Shown here piece by piece: positions 13,274 through 20,489 of a DNA stretch of 42,594 nt. Within the stretch, counting starts at the first letter, position 1, and each line of letters begins with the position of its first letter. Location of the stretch: positions 1 to 42,594 of the IMG/VR virus record IMGVR_UViG_3300048694_000741. The stretch is one strand, 5' to 3'. Under the pieces are notes generated by a model. The model was not told the origin of the DNA, did no database searches, and saw nothing but the letters and a program-made list of their open reading frames with translations. Source of the stretch: a virus. The position numbers and the translations under genes are program-made.

Positions 13274-13409
13274 TTATCACGAAGGATATAATATAATAGA
13301 TAATCCGTTATTTGGTATTCTTTGGACTTATCATCTATCTCGGTATTGGAACTCGCCTGAATATAAACGTGGATATGATGATAGGATGAAGAAACATCTA
13401 AATATGTAA
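13242..13409 (+). CDS. Hypothetical small protein (55 aa)
   Basis: The open frame runs from 13083, but the part before 13242 lies under the previous gene and reads like a shadow. ATG 13242 gives a compact product with an aromatic-rich centre (PLFGILWTYHLSRYW) and a basic, Tyr-containing end (YKRGYDDRMKK). tRNA-Trp starts eight bases after its stop. Function unknown. Confidence 0.45.
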   Translation: MNGSKTEISPDYHEGYNIIDNPLFGILWTYHLSRYWNSPEYKRGYDDRMKKHLNM

Positions 13410-13416
13410 CAGCAAT

Positions 13417-13492
13417 ACGGGTGTAGCTTAGTGGACTAAAGCAGCGGTCTCCAAAACCGCGATCAGGGGTTCGAATCCCTTCTCCCGTGCCA
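13417..13492 (+). tRNA. tRNA-Trp (anticodon CCA)
   Basis: The acceptor stem ACGGGTG pairs with CTCCCGT except for one T-T mismatch, followed by G and an encoded CCA. The anticodon stem GCGGT/ACCGC closes CTCCAAA, giving CCA. The T-loop is GGTTCGAATCC. Tryptophan has only one codon, so this tRNA is not explained by codon bias. Replacement of a cleaved host tRNA is a possible reason for it. Confidence 0.92.
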
Positions 13493-13509
13493 TTCTATTA
13501 TGATAAAAT

Positions 13510-13821
13510 ATGACTATCACATGGGTTGATCCAAAGGCGTGCTTGCCTCCTCATAGGCTAACGCATCCCGAAAAGTTCCAAGATTTAGTAGAAGAGTTTA
13601 AAAATAATAATTGGGGTAGGGGGTTTCCTGCCTTAATTGGATATTGGGATATTAATGACGATGATAAAAAAATACAGTTAATCTCAGGAACCCATCGTTG
13701 GAATGCAGCAATCAAGGCTGATATTCTTATACCAGTTGAAATACATAGCAGGGAATTCCTCGAAGAGATTTGGGGAACTGACGAATGGCTAGAAATGATG
13801 CAAAACCCGCTAGTGGTATAA
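13510..13821 (+). CDS. ParB/sulfiredoxin-fold protein (103 aa)
   Basis: The short product contains the ParB-N/Srx signature. An N-terminal strand (ITWVDPKACLP) leads to a helix (PEKFQDLVEEFKNNNW), then LIGYWDI, and the core LISGTHRWNAAIKADILIPV, in which G-T-H-R is the nucleotide-binding box. ParB-fold proteins can bind CTP or ATP and sometimes act as nucleases or kinases. There is no DNA-binding HTH, so this is not a partition ParB. A similar G-N-H-R box recurs in the late genes at 37793 and 38220. It sits in the RNA-repair cluster. Confidence 0.7.
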   Translation: MTITWVDPKACLPPHRLTHPEKFQDLVEEFKNNNWGRGFPALIGYWDINDDDKKIQLISGTHRWNAAIKADILIPVEIHSREFLEEIWGTDEWLEMMQNPLVV

Positions 13822-13997
13822 CAAGAGTTGAATTAATTGACCATCAGGTTAAGGACCCTGGTAGGCAATATGTTAGATATGCTTCTAAAGGCAATCGATT
13901 TAATATTGAGTTTAGTTATCAAGATGATGGCAGAACGTTGAAGATATTCGTGAAAGAGATAGATGTTTTACAAGTTTCCTCAGATAACAAGAATTGA
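13785..13997 (+). CDS. Hypothetical small protein (70 aa)
   Basis: The gene overlaps the previous gene by 37 bases and the RNA ligase gene by 35 bases. The product reads as a small beta-rich basic protein (RQYVRYASKGNRFNIEFSY, then RTLKIFVKEIDVLQV). No ribosome-binding site is obvious, so translation may be coupled. Function unknown. Confidence 0.45.
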   Translation: MARNDAKPASGITRVELIDHQVKDPGRQYVRYASKGNRFNIEFSYQDDGRTLKIFVKEIDVLQVSSDNKN

Positions 13998-15231
13998 ACC
14001 TGTATTAGAAGCGATTAAAGGTTCTGATGATTTTCGAGTAACCGAAAAGGAAGGTTACAAGGTTATCAATTACAACCTTGCTAGCTCCTCAACATTTCCT
14101 AAAGTAGCAATGTCAGATAAGCCGTTTGTATGGGCTAATACAACTCCTGACGGAATGTATGTTCATGCAATTACTCCTGAGCAAGACTTGTTTAATTCCG
14201 CTGTCAGGAGAGAATGTCGTGGTCTGATCTTTAATGATGACGGCAATCTTATCAGAAGAGCCTATCACAAGTTTTTCAATCTCAATGAGAGAGAAGAGAC
14301 CTTATTAGATAATGTGGACTTCTCAACTCCTCATGTGATTATGGAGAAGCTTGACGGATCAATGGTAACTCCATTGTTCCTACCCGATGAAACCCGAGGG
14401 GCATTACATCTCCGCTTAGCCACAAAGGCAGGCATTACAGATGTGTCAATGGAAGCCGAAGTTTTCATTGCCAATAAGCCTTGGTATAAAGAGTTTATGG
14501 AGTTGTGCCACGCCCAAGGCCTAATGCCAATCTTTGAGTATGTTTCTCCTGAGACTCGAATTGTCATACATCATAAGGAACCGAACCTTATTCTGACTGC
14601 TATTCGCAATCAGATTACGGGGGAATACCTTCCATATTTCCAAATGCTTATCAATGCCAAGTATTGGAATATTCCTCATGTCAATGACGTTTATCGATCA
14701 AGCTCATTTCTTGAAGACGACATTATAAAGAAAATAGAGAACACTTCTGACACAGAGGGTGTTGTTGTCAGGTTTGATAATGGACATATGGTCAAAGTTA
14801 AGACTCTATGGTATGTTGCCATTCATAGAGCAAAGGACAACCTCTTACATGAGAAGCGAGTTGTTGAGCTTATTCTAGAGGATAAGGTTGACGATGTTCT
14901 AGGCTTCCTAGACCCTGAGGACAGAGACAGGCTAGATGCCTATCGAACCTCGTTTGTAAACGGTCTGGATGCCACGAAAAAGCTTCTCATACACCATTAC
15001 TATCCCAAGGCTAAATCAATGAGTCGTAAAGACTTCGCTCTTGGTTTTGGTAAGGATATCCCTGGTTGCTATGCCTCAATCATATTCTCATGTTGGGATA
15101 AGGGAGTAGAGCATATTGAGGGGGAAGTGTTAGAGGTAGTTAAGAAGTCGTTAACAAGCCAAGCCAAGATCGATAAGACACGTCATATATGGGGTAATGC
15201 GGTTTGGAGTTTCAAAGTGATGAATGAATGA
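13963..15231 (+). CDS. rnlA: RNA ligase 1 (T4 RnlA-type)
   Basis: The 422-residue product matches T4 RNA ligase 1. The nucleotidyl-transferase motif I is MEKLDGSMV, with the adenylated Lys129. Before it are ECRGLIF and RAYHKFFNLNE. After it come FEYVSPETRIVI, ITGEYLPY, the EGVVVRF motif IV and the VKVKTLWYV motif V with catalytic lysines. The C-terminal helical domain is longer than in T4 (374 residues). In T4 this enzyme rejoins tRNA cut by the host anticodon nuclease PrrC, after Pnkp heals the ends. Both Pnkp halves are nearby. The next gene overlaps by ATGA. Confidence 0.93.
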   Translation: MFYKFPQITRIEPVLEAIKGSDDFRVTEKEGYKVINYNLASSSTFPKVAMSDKPFVWANTTPDGMYVHAITPEQDLFNSAVRRECRGLIFNDDGNLIRRAYHKFFNLNEREETLLDNVDFSTPHVIMEKLDGSMVTPLFLPDETRGALHLRLATKAGITDVSMEAEVFIANKPWYKEFMELCHAQGLMPIFEYVSPETRIVIHHKEPNLILTAIRNQITGEYLPYFQMLINAKYWNIPHVNDVYRSSSFLEDDIIKKIENTSDTEGVVVRFDNGHMVKVKTLWYVAIHRAKDNLLHEKRVVELILEDKVDDVLGFLDPEDRDRLDAYRTSFVNGLDATKKLLIHHYYPKAKSMSRKDFALGFGKDIPGCYASIIFSCWDKGVEHIEGEVLEVVKKSLTSQAKIDKTRHIWGNAVWSFKVMNE

Positions 15232-15467
15232 TAGAATATTTAATAGCATTTTTTGGAGTAATGATAACCGATTTCTTTTATGTTCATTTCGTGAAAGCAA
15301 TTGGGCAAGATAGTGCTCTGAAAGGTGGTTTGTGTTCAGGAGCCTATTACCTGATATCAGCTATAATCATTATTAACTATACAGCCAACCATGCCTTAAT
15401 CATTCCAGTTGCATTAGGAGCATTTGTTGGTAGTTACATTGGAATCAAATATAAAGGTTGGAAATGA
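15228..15467 (+). CDS. Small polytopic membrane protein (79 aa)
   Basis: The product has about three hydrophobic segments (residues about 1-22, 40-55 and 57-73) with short polar loops and a basic C-terminus (IKYKGWK). It is coupled on both sides by ATGA overlaps, to RNA ligase and to the metallophosphoesterase, so it is part of that operon. No transporter or holin signature is recognised. Confidence 0.6.
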   Translation: MIEYLIAFFGVMITDFFYVHFVKAIGQDSALKGGLCSGAYYLISAIIIINYTANHALIIPVALGAFVGSYIGIKYKGWK

Positions 15468-16054
15468 CTGAGTTTGTAATAAGTGACCATCATTTCGGTC
15501 ATGAAAATATCTTGAAGTTTGGAAGAATAGACGGAACGCCTGTTAGACCTGAGTTTTCTTCGGTTGAACATATGAACGAAGAAATGATCAGACGGCATAA
15601 TCAAGTCGTAGGTAAGAATGACAAGGTTTATTTTTTGGGTGATGTTGCTTTTAAAGCTACCGATCTACATGCTGTTATGCCAAGGCTTAATGGAAGAAAG
15701 GTTCTGATTCTAGGTAATCATGACAAGCTGAGAATGGATGACTACTATAAGTATTTCAAGAGCATCTATTCAGCCAGATACAGAAAAGACCTTGGCCCCG
15801 ATGGAGTAATGCTCTGTCATTACCCGCTGCATATCGATGCTAATTATCCTAATAGCCCTATCTGTGTCCATGGTCATATCCATGAAAAGGAAATCACAAC
15901 AGAGATATATTGCGATCTAGGTCAAATTGGTCCGACAAAGAAAACTGTTCCTGACGCCAGATATTTCAATGTTAGCGTTGAACGAATTGACTATACGCCC
16001 ATTTCGTTCGATTATCTGTTAGCTAGAATTAAGGAAAGAAAAGAGAGGTATTGA
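15464..16054 (+). CDS. Calcineurin-like metallophosphoesterase
   Basis: The protein has the metallophosphoesterase metal motifs in order: Asp8-x-His10 in ISDHHFGH, Asp60 in FLGDVAF, GNHD (Asn85-His86-Asp87), LCHYPLH, and a final HGHIH. I start at ATG 15464, which overlaps the previous stop (ATGA). The TTG at 15458 is less likely. Phage members of this family act as phosphatases or as nucleotide or RNA phosphodiesterases. Its place between RNA ligase and the Pnkp kinase half suggests a role in opening cyclic 2',3'-phosphates on cleaved RNA, which is inference. Confidence 0.85.
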   Translation: MTEFVISDHHFGHENILKFGRIDGTPVRPEFSSVEHMNEEMIRRHNQVVGKNDKVYFLGDVAFKATDLHAVMPRLNGRKVLILGNHDKLRMDDYYKYFKSIYSARYRKDLGPDGVMLCHYPLHIDANYPNSPICVHGHIHEKEITTEIYCDLGQIGPTKKTVPDARYFNVSVERIDYTPISFDYLLARIKERKERY

Positions 16055-16056
16055 TA

Positions 16057-16266
16057 ATGTATGTGAAGGTTGGTCAAAGAGTAATGATGATTGGAGACGA
16101 CGTTTCTCCAACTGAGCTAACAGAAGCAATTGAAACTCTAACAGTAGGAGATATTTACACAGTAAAGAGTTGGGTATTTGGTGGGGGTAAGACTCTAATT
16201 GAGTTAGAAGAATTCCCTGGTAAGCGTTATAATCTGGCTATGTTCACAACAGTAAAAGGTGTATAA
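16057..16266 (+). CDS. Small beta-rich protein (69 aa)
   Basis: ATG 16057 is eight bases after GAGAGG, so it is preferred to the TTG at 16051. The product looks like a small SH3-type beta barrel: VGQRVMMIGDD near the start, then VGDIYTVKSWV and LIELEEFPGKRYNLAMF. Such folds often bind nucleic acids or proteins. No specific family is claimed. Confidence 0.55.
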   Translation: MYVKVGQRVMMIGDDVSPTELTEAIETLTVGDIYTVKSWVFGGGKTLIELEEFPGKRYNLAMFTTVKGV

Positions 16267-16269
16267 AAC

Positions 16270-16644
16270 GTGGATGATCTTAAACATTTGAAAATATGGA
16301 AACAGACCTTAGAATTTGAAATGAAAAATGGGGTATATGTAGCTCAAGTAAAGCATTCTGATGATGGTTATTTACTGTCAGTAGGAAATCAGAATGAAGT
16401 TCCAACCGCATGGTTTGTAACTGATCCAAGAAAGCCCCAAGATTTAGCTACATGGGTTAGTTCCGTTGGAACTGGTGGTAGTTTGCCTGTTGCTAGTGAT
16501 AACCCGTCCATTGGAGCTATATTTTTAAATACTTTACAATTTAATGATGGGCGTGTAGTTCTTCATATATTTTTAGACGATGTTAGACCTGTTGAAGATG
16601 AAAAGGATAATGTAAATGAGCGTTTGGAAACCCTCTCCAATTGA
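16270..16644 (+). CDS. Hypothetical protein (124 aa)
   Basis: The frame starts at GTG 16270, three bases after the previous stop. The product is beta-rich (FEMKNGVYVAQVKHS, then YLLSVGNQ) with an acidic C-terminus, and it ends under the start of the next gene (29-base overlap). No conserved motif is visible. Confidence 0.5.
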   Translation: MDDLKHLKIWKQTLEFEMKNGVYVAQVKHSDDGYLLSVGNQNEVPTAWFVTDPRKPQDLATWVSSVGTGGSLPVASDNPSIGAIFLNTLQFNDGRVVLHIFLDDVRPVEDEKDNVNERLETLSN

Positions 16645-16945
16645 ACAGACTCCTGCAATTGATGTAGGAGCCTGGAAAGTCTATGAGGCTGAGTTTGAAG
16701 ATGGAACGAAACAGCGGCATATTGTTGGCTATAACCTAACCGAGCAAGAGGGTAGGGTTAGTTCTGCAATCATTGATTTCGATCCTGAAACCTATACTTG
16801 CACAACCTGTAAAGGCCGCAAATATAGATTGGTCAAAAACTATCATTGCGATCCTAATAACGACGCTGCCTATGTTTGGGATTTTTGGCAACGTTTTAAT
16901 AAGGTGGTCAATGCAGTTGATGTTACGAGAGAATATCATAAGTGA
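16616..16945 (+). CDS. Hypothetical protein with one CxxC (109 aa)
   Basis: The product has a beta-rich first half (WKVYEAEFEDGTKQRHIVGY) and a CTTC motif followed by a basic KGRKYRLVKNY stretch and a single later Cys. This could be half of a zinc ribbon or a redox site. It overlaps the upstream gene by 29 bases and the kinase gene by four bases (GTGA). Confidence 0.5.
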   Translation: MSVWKPSPIEQTPAIDVGAWKVYEAEFEDGTKQRHIVGYNLTEQEGRVSSAIIDFDPETYTCTTCKGRKYRLVKNYHCDPNNDAAYVWDFWQRFNKVVNAVDVTREYHK

Positions 16946-17421
16946 CAGAAAAGACTTTGTTCATGATGGTTGGCTTGCCTGGATCAGGCAAGTCAACTTG
17001 GGTTGATTATCAGCAACGGAATGAAAGGTGTTATACCTATTCAACTGATCACGTAATTGATAATATCGCGTCTCTTTACAAGGTTGATTACGATTTCATC
17101 TTTAAGCAAGCGATTGACCTAGCCAAACGGATTTGTAATCATCAATTAGGTATAGCCCAAACGGATGATGTTCCTGTTATTTTTTGGGATCAAACCAACT
17201 TGACAAGGAAGTCTCGTAAGGCTAAAATGTCTCAGGTTGACCCTGCCTACCGTAGGGTTGCCGTGGTTGTTCAGTGTCAGGACAGATTCAAATGGCTTGA
17301 ACGCTGTAAGAGCCGAAAAGGAAAACATATCCCCTTAAAGGTATTAGAGGATATGGAGAAAAGTTTTGAAATGCCCGAGAAAAGTGAAGGGTTTGATGAA
17401 ATAGGAATCTATAGAACATGA
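16942..17421 (+). CDS. Polynucleotide 5'-kinase (kinase half of T4 Pnkp as a separate gene)
   Basis: The 159-residue product corresponds to the N-terminal kinase domain of T4 polynucleotide kinase. Walker A is GLPGSGKST (residues 11-19), followed by a Trp as in T4. The general-base region is YSTDHVID, with Asp36. The WDQTNLTRKSR segment matches T4's DTNL motif, and RKGKHIPLKVLEDM matches the lid region. It should phosphorylate 5'-OH ends of cleaved RNA so that ligase 1 can seal them. The start is GTG 16942, overlapping the previous stop. The phosphatase half is 4 kb upstream. Confidence 0.85.
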   Translation: MTEKTLFMMVGLPGSGKSTWVDYQQRNERCYTYSTDHVIDNIASLYKVDYDFIFKQAIDLAKRICNHQLGIAQTDDVPVIFWDQTNLTRKSRKAKMSQVDPAYRRVAVVVQCQDRFKWLERCKSRKGKHIPLKVLEDMEKSFEMPEKSEGFDEIGIYRT

Positions 17422-17711
17422 AACAACTAGGTCTCGCAATTCTATTTGTTATCTGTTTTTCGATTGAAGTTTTGGCTCATTCATGGTATCCTTGGATTTG
17501 TTGTAGTGATAATGACTGTGCTCCTGTCACAAGTGTTATTATGCTTGAAGGCGGTAAACTAGAAGTTGTCACAAAACATGGGATCGCAGTCGTTAATGAG
17601 GACTTCGAAAGAAAAGAATCCCAAGACTCTCGAATGCACGCATGTATGAGATACGATCCTTCCGTGGAACAAATGATTCTTATTTGTTTCTTTGTCCCCC
17701 CTGGTAACTGA
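17418..17711 (+). CDS. Secreted cysteine-rich protein with HSWYP..CC motif
   Basis: Residues 1-20 form a signal peptide (KQLGLAILFVICFSIEVLA), with likely cleavage before HSW. The mature part starts HSWYPWICCSDNDCAPV and contains further Cys residues near the end, so disulfides in the periplasm are likely. I recall the HSWYP..CC..DC start from small secreted proteins of Rhizobiales and related alphaproteobacteria. It may be host-derived. The start overlaps the kinase stop (ATGA). Its role in infection is unknown. Confidence 0.65.
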   Translation: MKQLGLAILFVICFSIEVLAHSWYPWICCSDNDCAPVTSVIMLEGGKLEVVTKHGIAVVNEDFERKESQDSRMHACMRYDPSVEQMILICFFVPPGN

Positions 17712-17722
17712 AAGGAACCCTT

Positions 17723-18103
17723 ATGATAAGTGGTTTGCACGGTATCGAAGCTGAGTATGATGTTTCGACTATTAAGAGAACTTTAGCATCTTTCAGAGAT
17801 GCCCATATTGAGCAGTATTATATTGCGGTGAAAGAGTTTCAAACACAATATATTGCTGCCGCTCGTAAAGTTTCAGACGCCATTTCTCACACTGAATTTC
17901 CAGAGGTTAAAGCTGATTTTGGTCTGACACGTCCTATCCTTAAAGATAAGGAATATGACAATATGATTAATGTATTCAGTCAGATAGTAACCCCTACAAT
18001 TAAGCTGTCAATGAATGATGCCAATTCCATTTTCAATGATGATTGGGATTTTGTAAAACACGCAAAGTTTATTAATTCAACATATGCTTCCTCTAAGAGA
18101 TAA
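17723..18103 (+). CDS. Hypothetical helical protein upstream of gene 33 (126 aa)
   Basis: The start is behind AAAGGAA. The product is helical with several long amphipathic stretches (RTLASFRDAHIEQYYIAVKE). In T4 this position, beside genes 33 and 59, is held by dsbA, but I see no clear DsbA similarity, so no name is given. It overlaps gene 33 by 20 bases. Confidence 0.55.
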   Translation: MISGLHGIEAEYDVSTIKRTLASFRDAHIEQYYIAVKEFQTQYIAAARKVSDAISHTEFPEVKADFGLTRPILKDKEYDNMINVFSQIVTPTIKLSMNDANSIFNDDWDFVKHAKFINSTYASSKR

Positions 18104-18320
18104 GTTTTCGTTTCAGGCAACAGTATCACGTGAAGTTCAACGTCTTGTTGATGAACAAGGGTTAACCTATATCGAGGCGGTAATTGAATACGCCAAGACT
18201 ATAGACGTTGAAGTTGAGGCTGTTGCCGAAGCTGTTAAGAAAATCCCCTTCCTCATGTCTAAGATTCAAGAGGAGGGGGAGATTCTTAATTTACTCCCAA
18301 AAACGGATAGGTTAGAGTGA
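18084..18320 (+). CDS. 33: Late-transcription coactivator gp33
   Basis: The 78-residue product resembles T4 gp33. A helix with VSREVQRLVDEQGLTYIEAV is followed by IEYAKTIDVEVEAVAEAV and the C-terminal LMSKIQEEGEILNLLPK motif. In T4, gp33 links RNA polymerase to the sliding clamp gp45 and, with sigma-like gp55, allows transcription from late promoters. Gene order here (33-59-32) parallels T4's 32-59-33 block. Its presence supports reading the CTAAATA boxes as late promoters. Confidence 0.8.
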   Translation: MLPLRDKFSFQATVSREVQRLVDEQGLTYIEAVIEYAKTIDVEVEAVAEAVKKIPFLMSKIQEEGEILNLLPKTDRLE

Positions 18321-18889
18321 ATGGTTTTGACGCTTATAAAGCTTATGTATCTTTGAAGTTGCATTTCTACTCAAGCTATGATATATTTAAGTATAAAGGA
18401 AAAAGCAAACTCATTACTCCTGATACATATCTGAAACGTAATGACAAGGATATGTTTAAGACTTTGGCCCGTCACCATGATCCTGAGGGGCTTTTAATTG
18501 CTAATTTCCTTGAAAAAGATTATTGGATAGGCTTCCTTAAATCCGAGGAAGCTAAGAAAATATATCAAGATTGGAAACGAAGGCTTGATACATTATCGTA
18601 TATGTTTAATGAAGAATTGAAGCTCTTAGAGCCCAATGCTTTAGAAAACTTTAAGACTGATGGGTTAAATCATCCTCCAATTTTACGTTTGTATATGGCT
18701 AAGAAAATTAGCCTAGAGACTCTGTTGATCGTAACAGAGTTGACGGGAATGAGAGACTATCTTGACAAGCAACTTTGTGATGATTTTGTGTGGAAAGAGA
18801 TTTCCTTGAAGCTTGTTAAGTATTCTCCATTCCTTTCTTATCCTAAACAAAAGTTTACAAAATTACTACTAGAGAGGTTCCAAGGCTAA
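18317..18889 (+). CDS. 59: Replicative helicase loader gp59
   Basis: The 190-residue product matches T4 gp59 in its N-terminal part (GFDAYKAYVSLKLHF, then FKYKGKSK) and in its two-domain, all-helical layout. It is somewhat shorter than T4's 217 residues. gp59 binds forked DNA and gp32 and loads helicase gp41. The start is GTG 18317, overlapping the gene 33 stop (GTGA). Gene 32 follows after an intergenic control region. Confidence 0.85.
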   Translation: MNGFDAYKAYVSLKLHFYSSYDIFKYKGKSKLITPDTYLKRNDKDMFKTLARHHDPEGLLIANFLEKDYWIGFLKSEEAKKIYQDWKRRLDTLSYMFNEELKLLEPNALENFKTDGLNHPPILRLYMAKKISLETLLIVTELTGMRDYLDKQLCDDFVWKEISLKLVKYSPFLSYPKQKFTKLLLERFQG

Positions 18890-18898
18890 GAAACGCAT

Positions 18899-18905
18899 CT
18901 AAATA
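18899..18905 (+). promoter_or_regulatory. Late-type promoter box upstream of gene 32
   Basis: TCTAAATAAA (box at 18899-18905) lies between genes 59 and 32, 71 bases before the gene 32 start. It matches the window's CTAAATA late boxes. Late transcription of gene 32 would add to early and middle expression, as in T4. Confidence 0.5.
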
Positions 18906-18912
18906 AAACAGG

Positions 18913-18927
18913 GACAAGATTCTTGTC
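18913..18927 (+). promoter_or_regulatory. Small hairpin in the gene 32 leader
   Basis: GACAAG (18913-18918), ATT and CTTGTC (18922-18927) form a compact hairpin at about the first bases of a transcript from the 18899 box. T4 gp32 represses its own translation by binding a folded leader. This hairpin could mark a similar operator, or it could simply stabilise the mRNA 5' end. Confidence 0.35.
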
Positions 18928-18976
18928 GCCTACTTTACATTATGTCGATTAATACGCTAACACGAAGGATACGATA

Positions 18977-19945
18977 ATGACGAAACTAAGCTACGCAGAT
19001 TTTAAGAAGAACCGTGAAAACTATGCTGATGCGCTCGCCGCAGAACTTGAAAAGCAGAATGCTAAGCCATCTCAGACATATGAAGATGCAGATGATCGCT
19101 TTTGGTTCCCTACGATTGATGATAGCGGCAATGGCCGTGCTCTCATTAGATTCCTCCCCAATCAGTATGATTTAGGTAAGTCTTGGGTCCGTTATTGGGT
19201 TTATGACTTTACAGGACCTACTGGACTATTCTATAAAGAAAAGTCTCTTGTGACAATTGGTAAGTCCGATCCCGTTGCAAAGTATAATTCGGAGCAGTGG
19301 GATGCAGGAAATGAGGCCGACGTTCGCACTCGTAAGAGAGGCGTCCGTTATGTAACCAATATCTATGTTATTAGAGACCCTGCAAAGCCTGAGAATGACG
19401 GAAAGGTTAAGCTGTTCCGTTATGGTCCTCAGATTCAAGGTATTATTGAAAAAGTTCTCCCTTTCAATAAGAAGACTGAAAAGGAAGAGAAGACTGAGGA
19501 AATCTTATCCGAGGCTGAGTTAGAGGATAAGGTTAGATTTATTCCTCATGACTTACAGGGGGGTGCAAACTTCCTCATTAAGGTTCGTCCTAATGATGAG
19601 GATAGCAATCGTCCTAAAAGAAAAGGTGGCAAGCCGTGGCCTACGTATGTCGACTCAAAGTTTGAGAAGCCTTCTCAATTCCTAGGCGGGAATGATGAAA
19701 TGGTCGGTAAAATCTTTGAACAGACTTATGATCTGTCAGAGTTTACTAACCCCTCTACATTCAAGAGCTTTGAGGAATTAGAAGCTAGAATGAGAAAGGT
19801 TCTATGTCTGGATAGTAACCAGCCTAGATCAGTTTCAAATCAAGTTGAAGATAACTCTAACGATCTTCCGTTTGATCCTGATGTAGAAATGTCAGATGAA
19901 GATAAGAAGCTGAAAGAGCTATTTTCAAAAATCAATGCAGGGTAA
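18977..19945 (+). CDS. 32: Single-stranded DNA-binding protein gp32
   Basis: The 322-residue product follows the T4 gp32 plan. It has a basic N-terminal region (YADFKKNRENYADALAAEL), a core starting RFWFPTIDDSGNGRALIRFL, and an acidic C-terminal tail (DPDVEMSDEDKKLKELFSKI) for protein contacts. It coats single-stranded DNA in replication, recombination and repair. The T4 zinc ligands (three Cys, one His) are missing: the only Cys here lies near residue 276, outside the core. The zinc-finger subdomain has therefore been replaced or lost. A strong terminator follows directly. Confidence 0.9.
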   Translation: MTKLSYADFKKNRENYADALAAELEKQNAKPSQTYEDADDRFWFPTIDDSGNGRALIRFLPNQYDLGKSWVRYWVYDFTGPTGLFYKEKSLVTIGKSDPVAKYNSEQWDAGNEADVRTRKRGVRYVTNIYVIRDPAKPENDGKVKLFRYGPQIQGIIEKVLPFNKKTEKEEKTEEILSEAELEDKVRFIPHDLQGGANFLIKVRPNDEDSNRPKRKGGKPWPTYVDSKFEKPSQFLGGNDEMVGKIFEQTYDLSEFTNPSTFKSFEELEARMRKVLCLDSNQPRSVSNQVEDNSNDLPFDPDVEMSDEDKKLKELFSKINAG

Positions 19946-19947
19946 AA

Positions 19948-19980
19948 GAAAAAGGGGGGCAAATCGCCCCCCTTTTCTTT
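19948..19980. terminator. Bidirectional intrinsic terminator between gene 32 and the H-NS gene
   Basis: AAAGGGGGGC and GCCCCCCTTTT form a stem of at least 11 pairs around AAATC, with A-rich and T-rich flanks on both sides. It separates the convergent gene 32 (plus) and H-NS-like gene (minus) and can serve both. Confidence 0.85.
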
Positions 19981-19985
19981 CTGTA

Positions 19986-20390
19986 TTACGCCGCCTCTTG
20001 GTCCGCATCGTCCTTGTTGATCAGAAAGTCATCGAGCTTGGCCCCGATGGCAATCTGAGCCTCCAACCACTTCGGCTTACGCCCGCGACCTGCCCAAGTC
20101 TCCGAGGGATCGGCAGGGTTCCGATACTTCGGAAGGATCGTGGTCCCCATAATGTCATCCAGGCTGAAACCGAGAACGGCACCTTCAGCACTCAGCTTGC
20201 CGCAGAACTCATTGTACTTGGCCCGCATCTGCGCCAAGGCCTGATCCTTCTTTCCCGCCGTCTCTTCCGCGATCTTGGCCTGCAATGCCATGAGAGAAGC
20301 ATAGTCCAGAGTCGGGAGTTTCGACATGATCTCGCCGCTGGAAACGGTCTCAATGCTGGTCTCAGTCGTCTTGGTTGTCTTAGAAGCCAT
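19986..20390 (-). CDS. H-NS/HvrA-family nucleoid protein
   Basis: The 134-residue product ends with the H-NS DNA-binding core: KYRNPADPSETWAGRGRKP (residues 88-106) then KWL. GRGRKP corresponds to the AT-hook-like loop that enters the minor groove. The upstream part holds a helical oligomerisation region (about residues 28-65). H-NS proteins silence AT-rich foreign DNA, so a phage copy may shield or retune the AT-rich phage genome, or act as a decoy against host silencers. It has its own promoter (20461-20489, minus) and ribosome-binding site (AAGGAA), and GC-richer codons than the late genes. Confidence 0.88.
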   Translation of the reverse strand: MASKTTKTTETSIETVSSGEIMSKLPTLDYASLMALQAKIAEETAGKKDQALAQMRAKYNEFCGKLSAEGAVLGFSLDDIMGTTILPKYRNPADPSETWAGRGRKPKWLEAQIAIGAKLDDFLINKDDADQEAA

Positions 20391-20460
20391 GTTGTGTTCC
20401 TTTCAAAGATGTGTTTGGTCTAGTCGTTGTATGTTCGGGCATCTCGCCCTTACCAGCATA

Positions 20461-20489
20461 GGTATAAGCCAACTCAAACCATTTTGCAA
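20461..20489 (-). promoter_or_regulatory. Sigma-70-like promoter for the H-NS gene
   Basis: On the minus strand, TTGCAA (20489-20484), a 17-base spacer and TATACC (20466-20461) precede the H-NS start by about 70 bases. The leader contains a small GGGC/GCCC hairpin. It faces away from the plus-strand promoter at 20569. Confidence 0.65.

Noticed and set aside
13398-13404. CTAAATA just before tRNA-Trp
   Set aside because: It is formed by the last codons of the preceding gene. A promoter here would start at the tRNA itself, and I have no support beyond the seven bases.
19935-20423. 162-residue plus-strand frame opposite the H-NS gene
   Set aside because: It runs through the terminator and is antisense to a well-supported H-NS homologue with promoter and ribosome-binding site.
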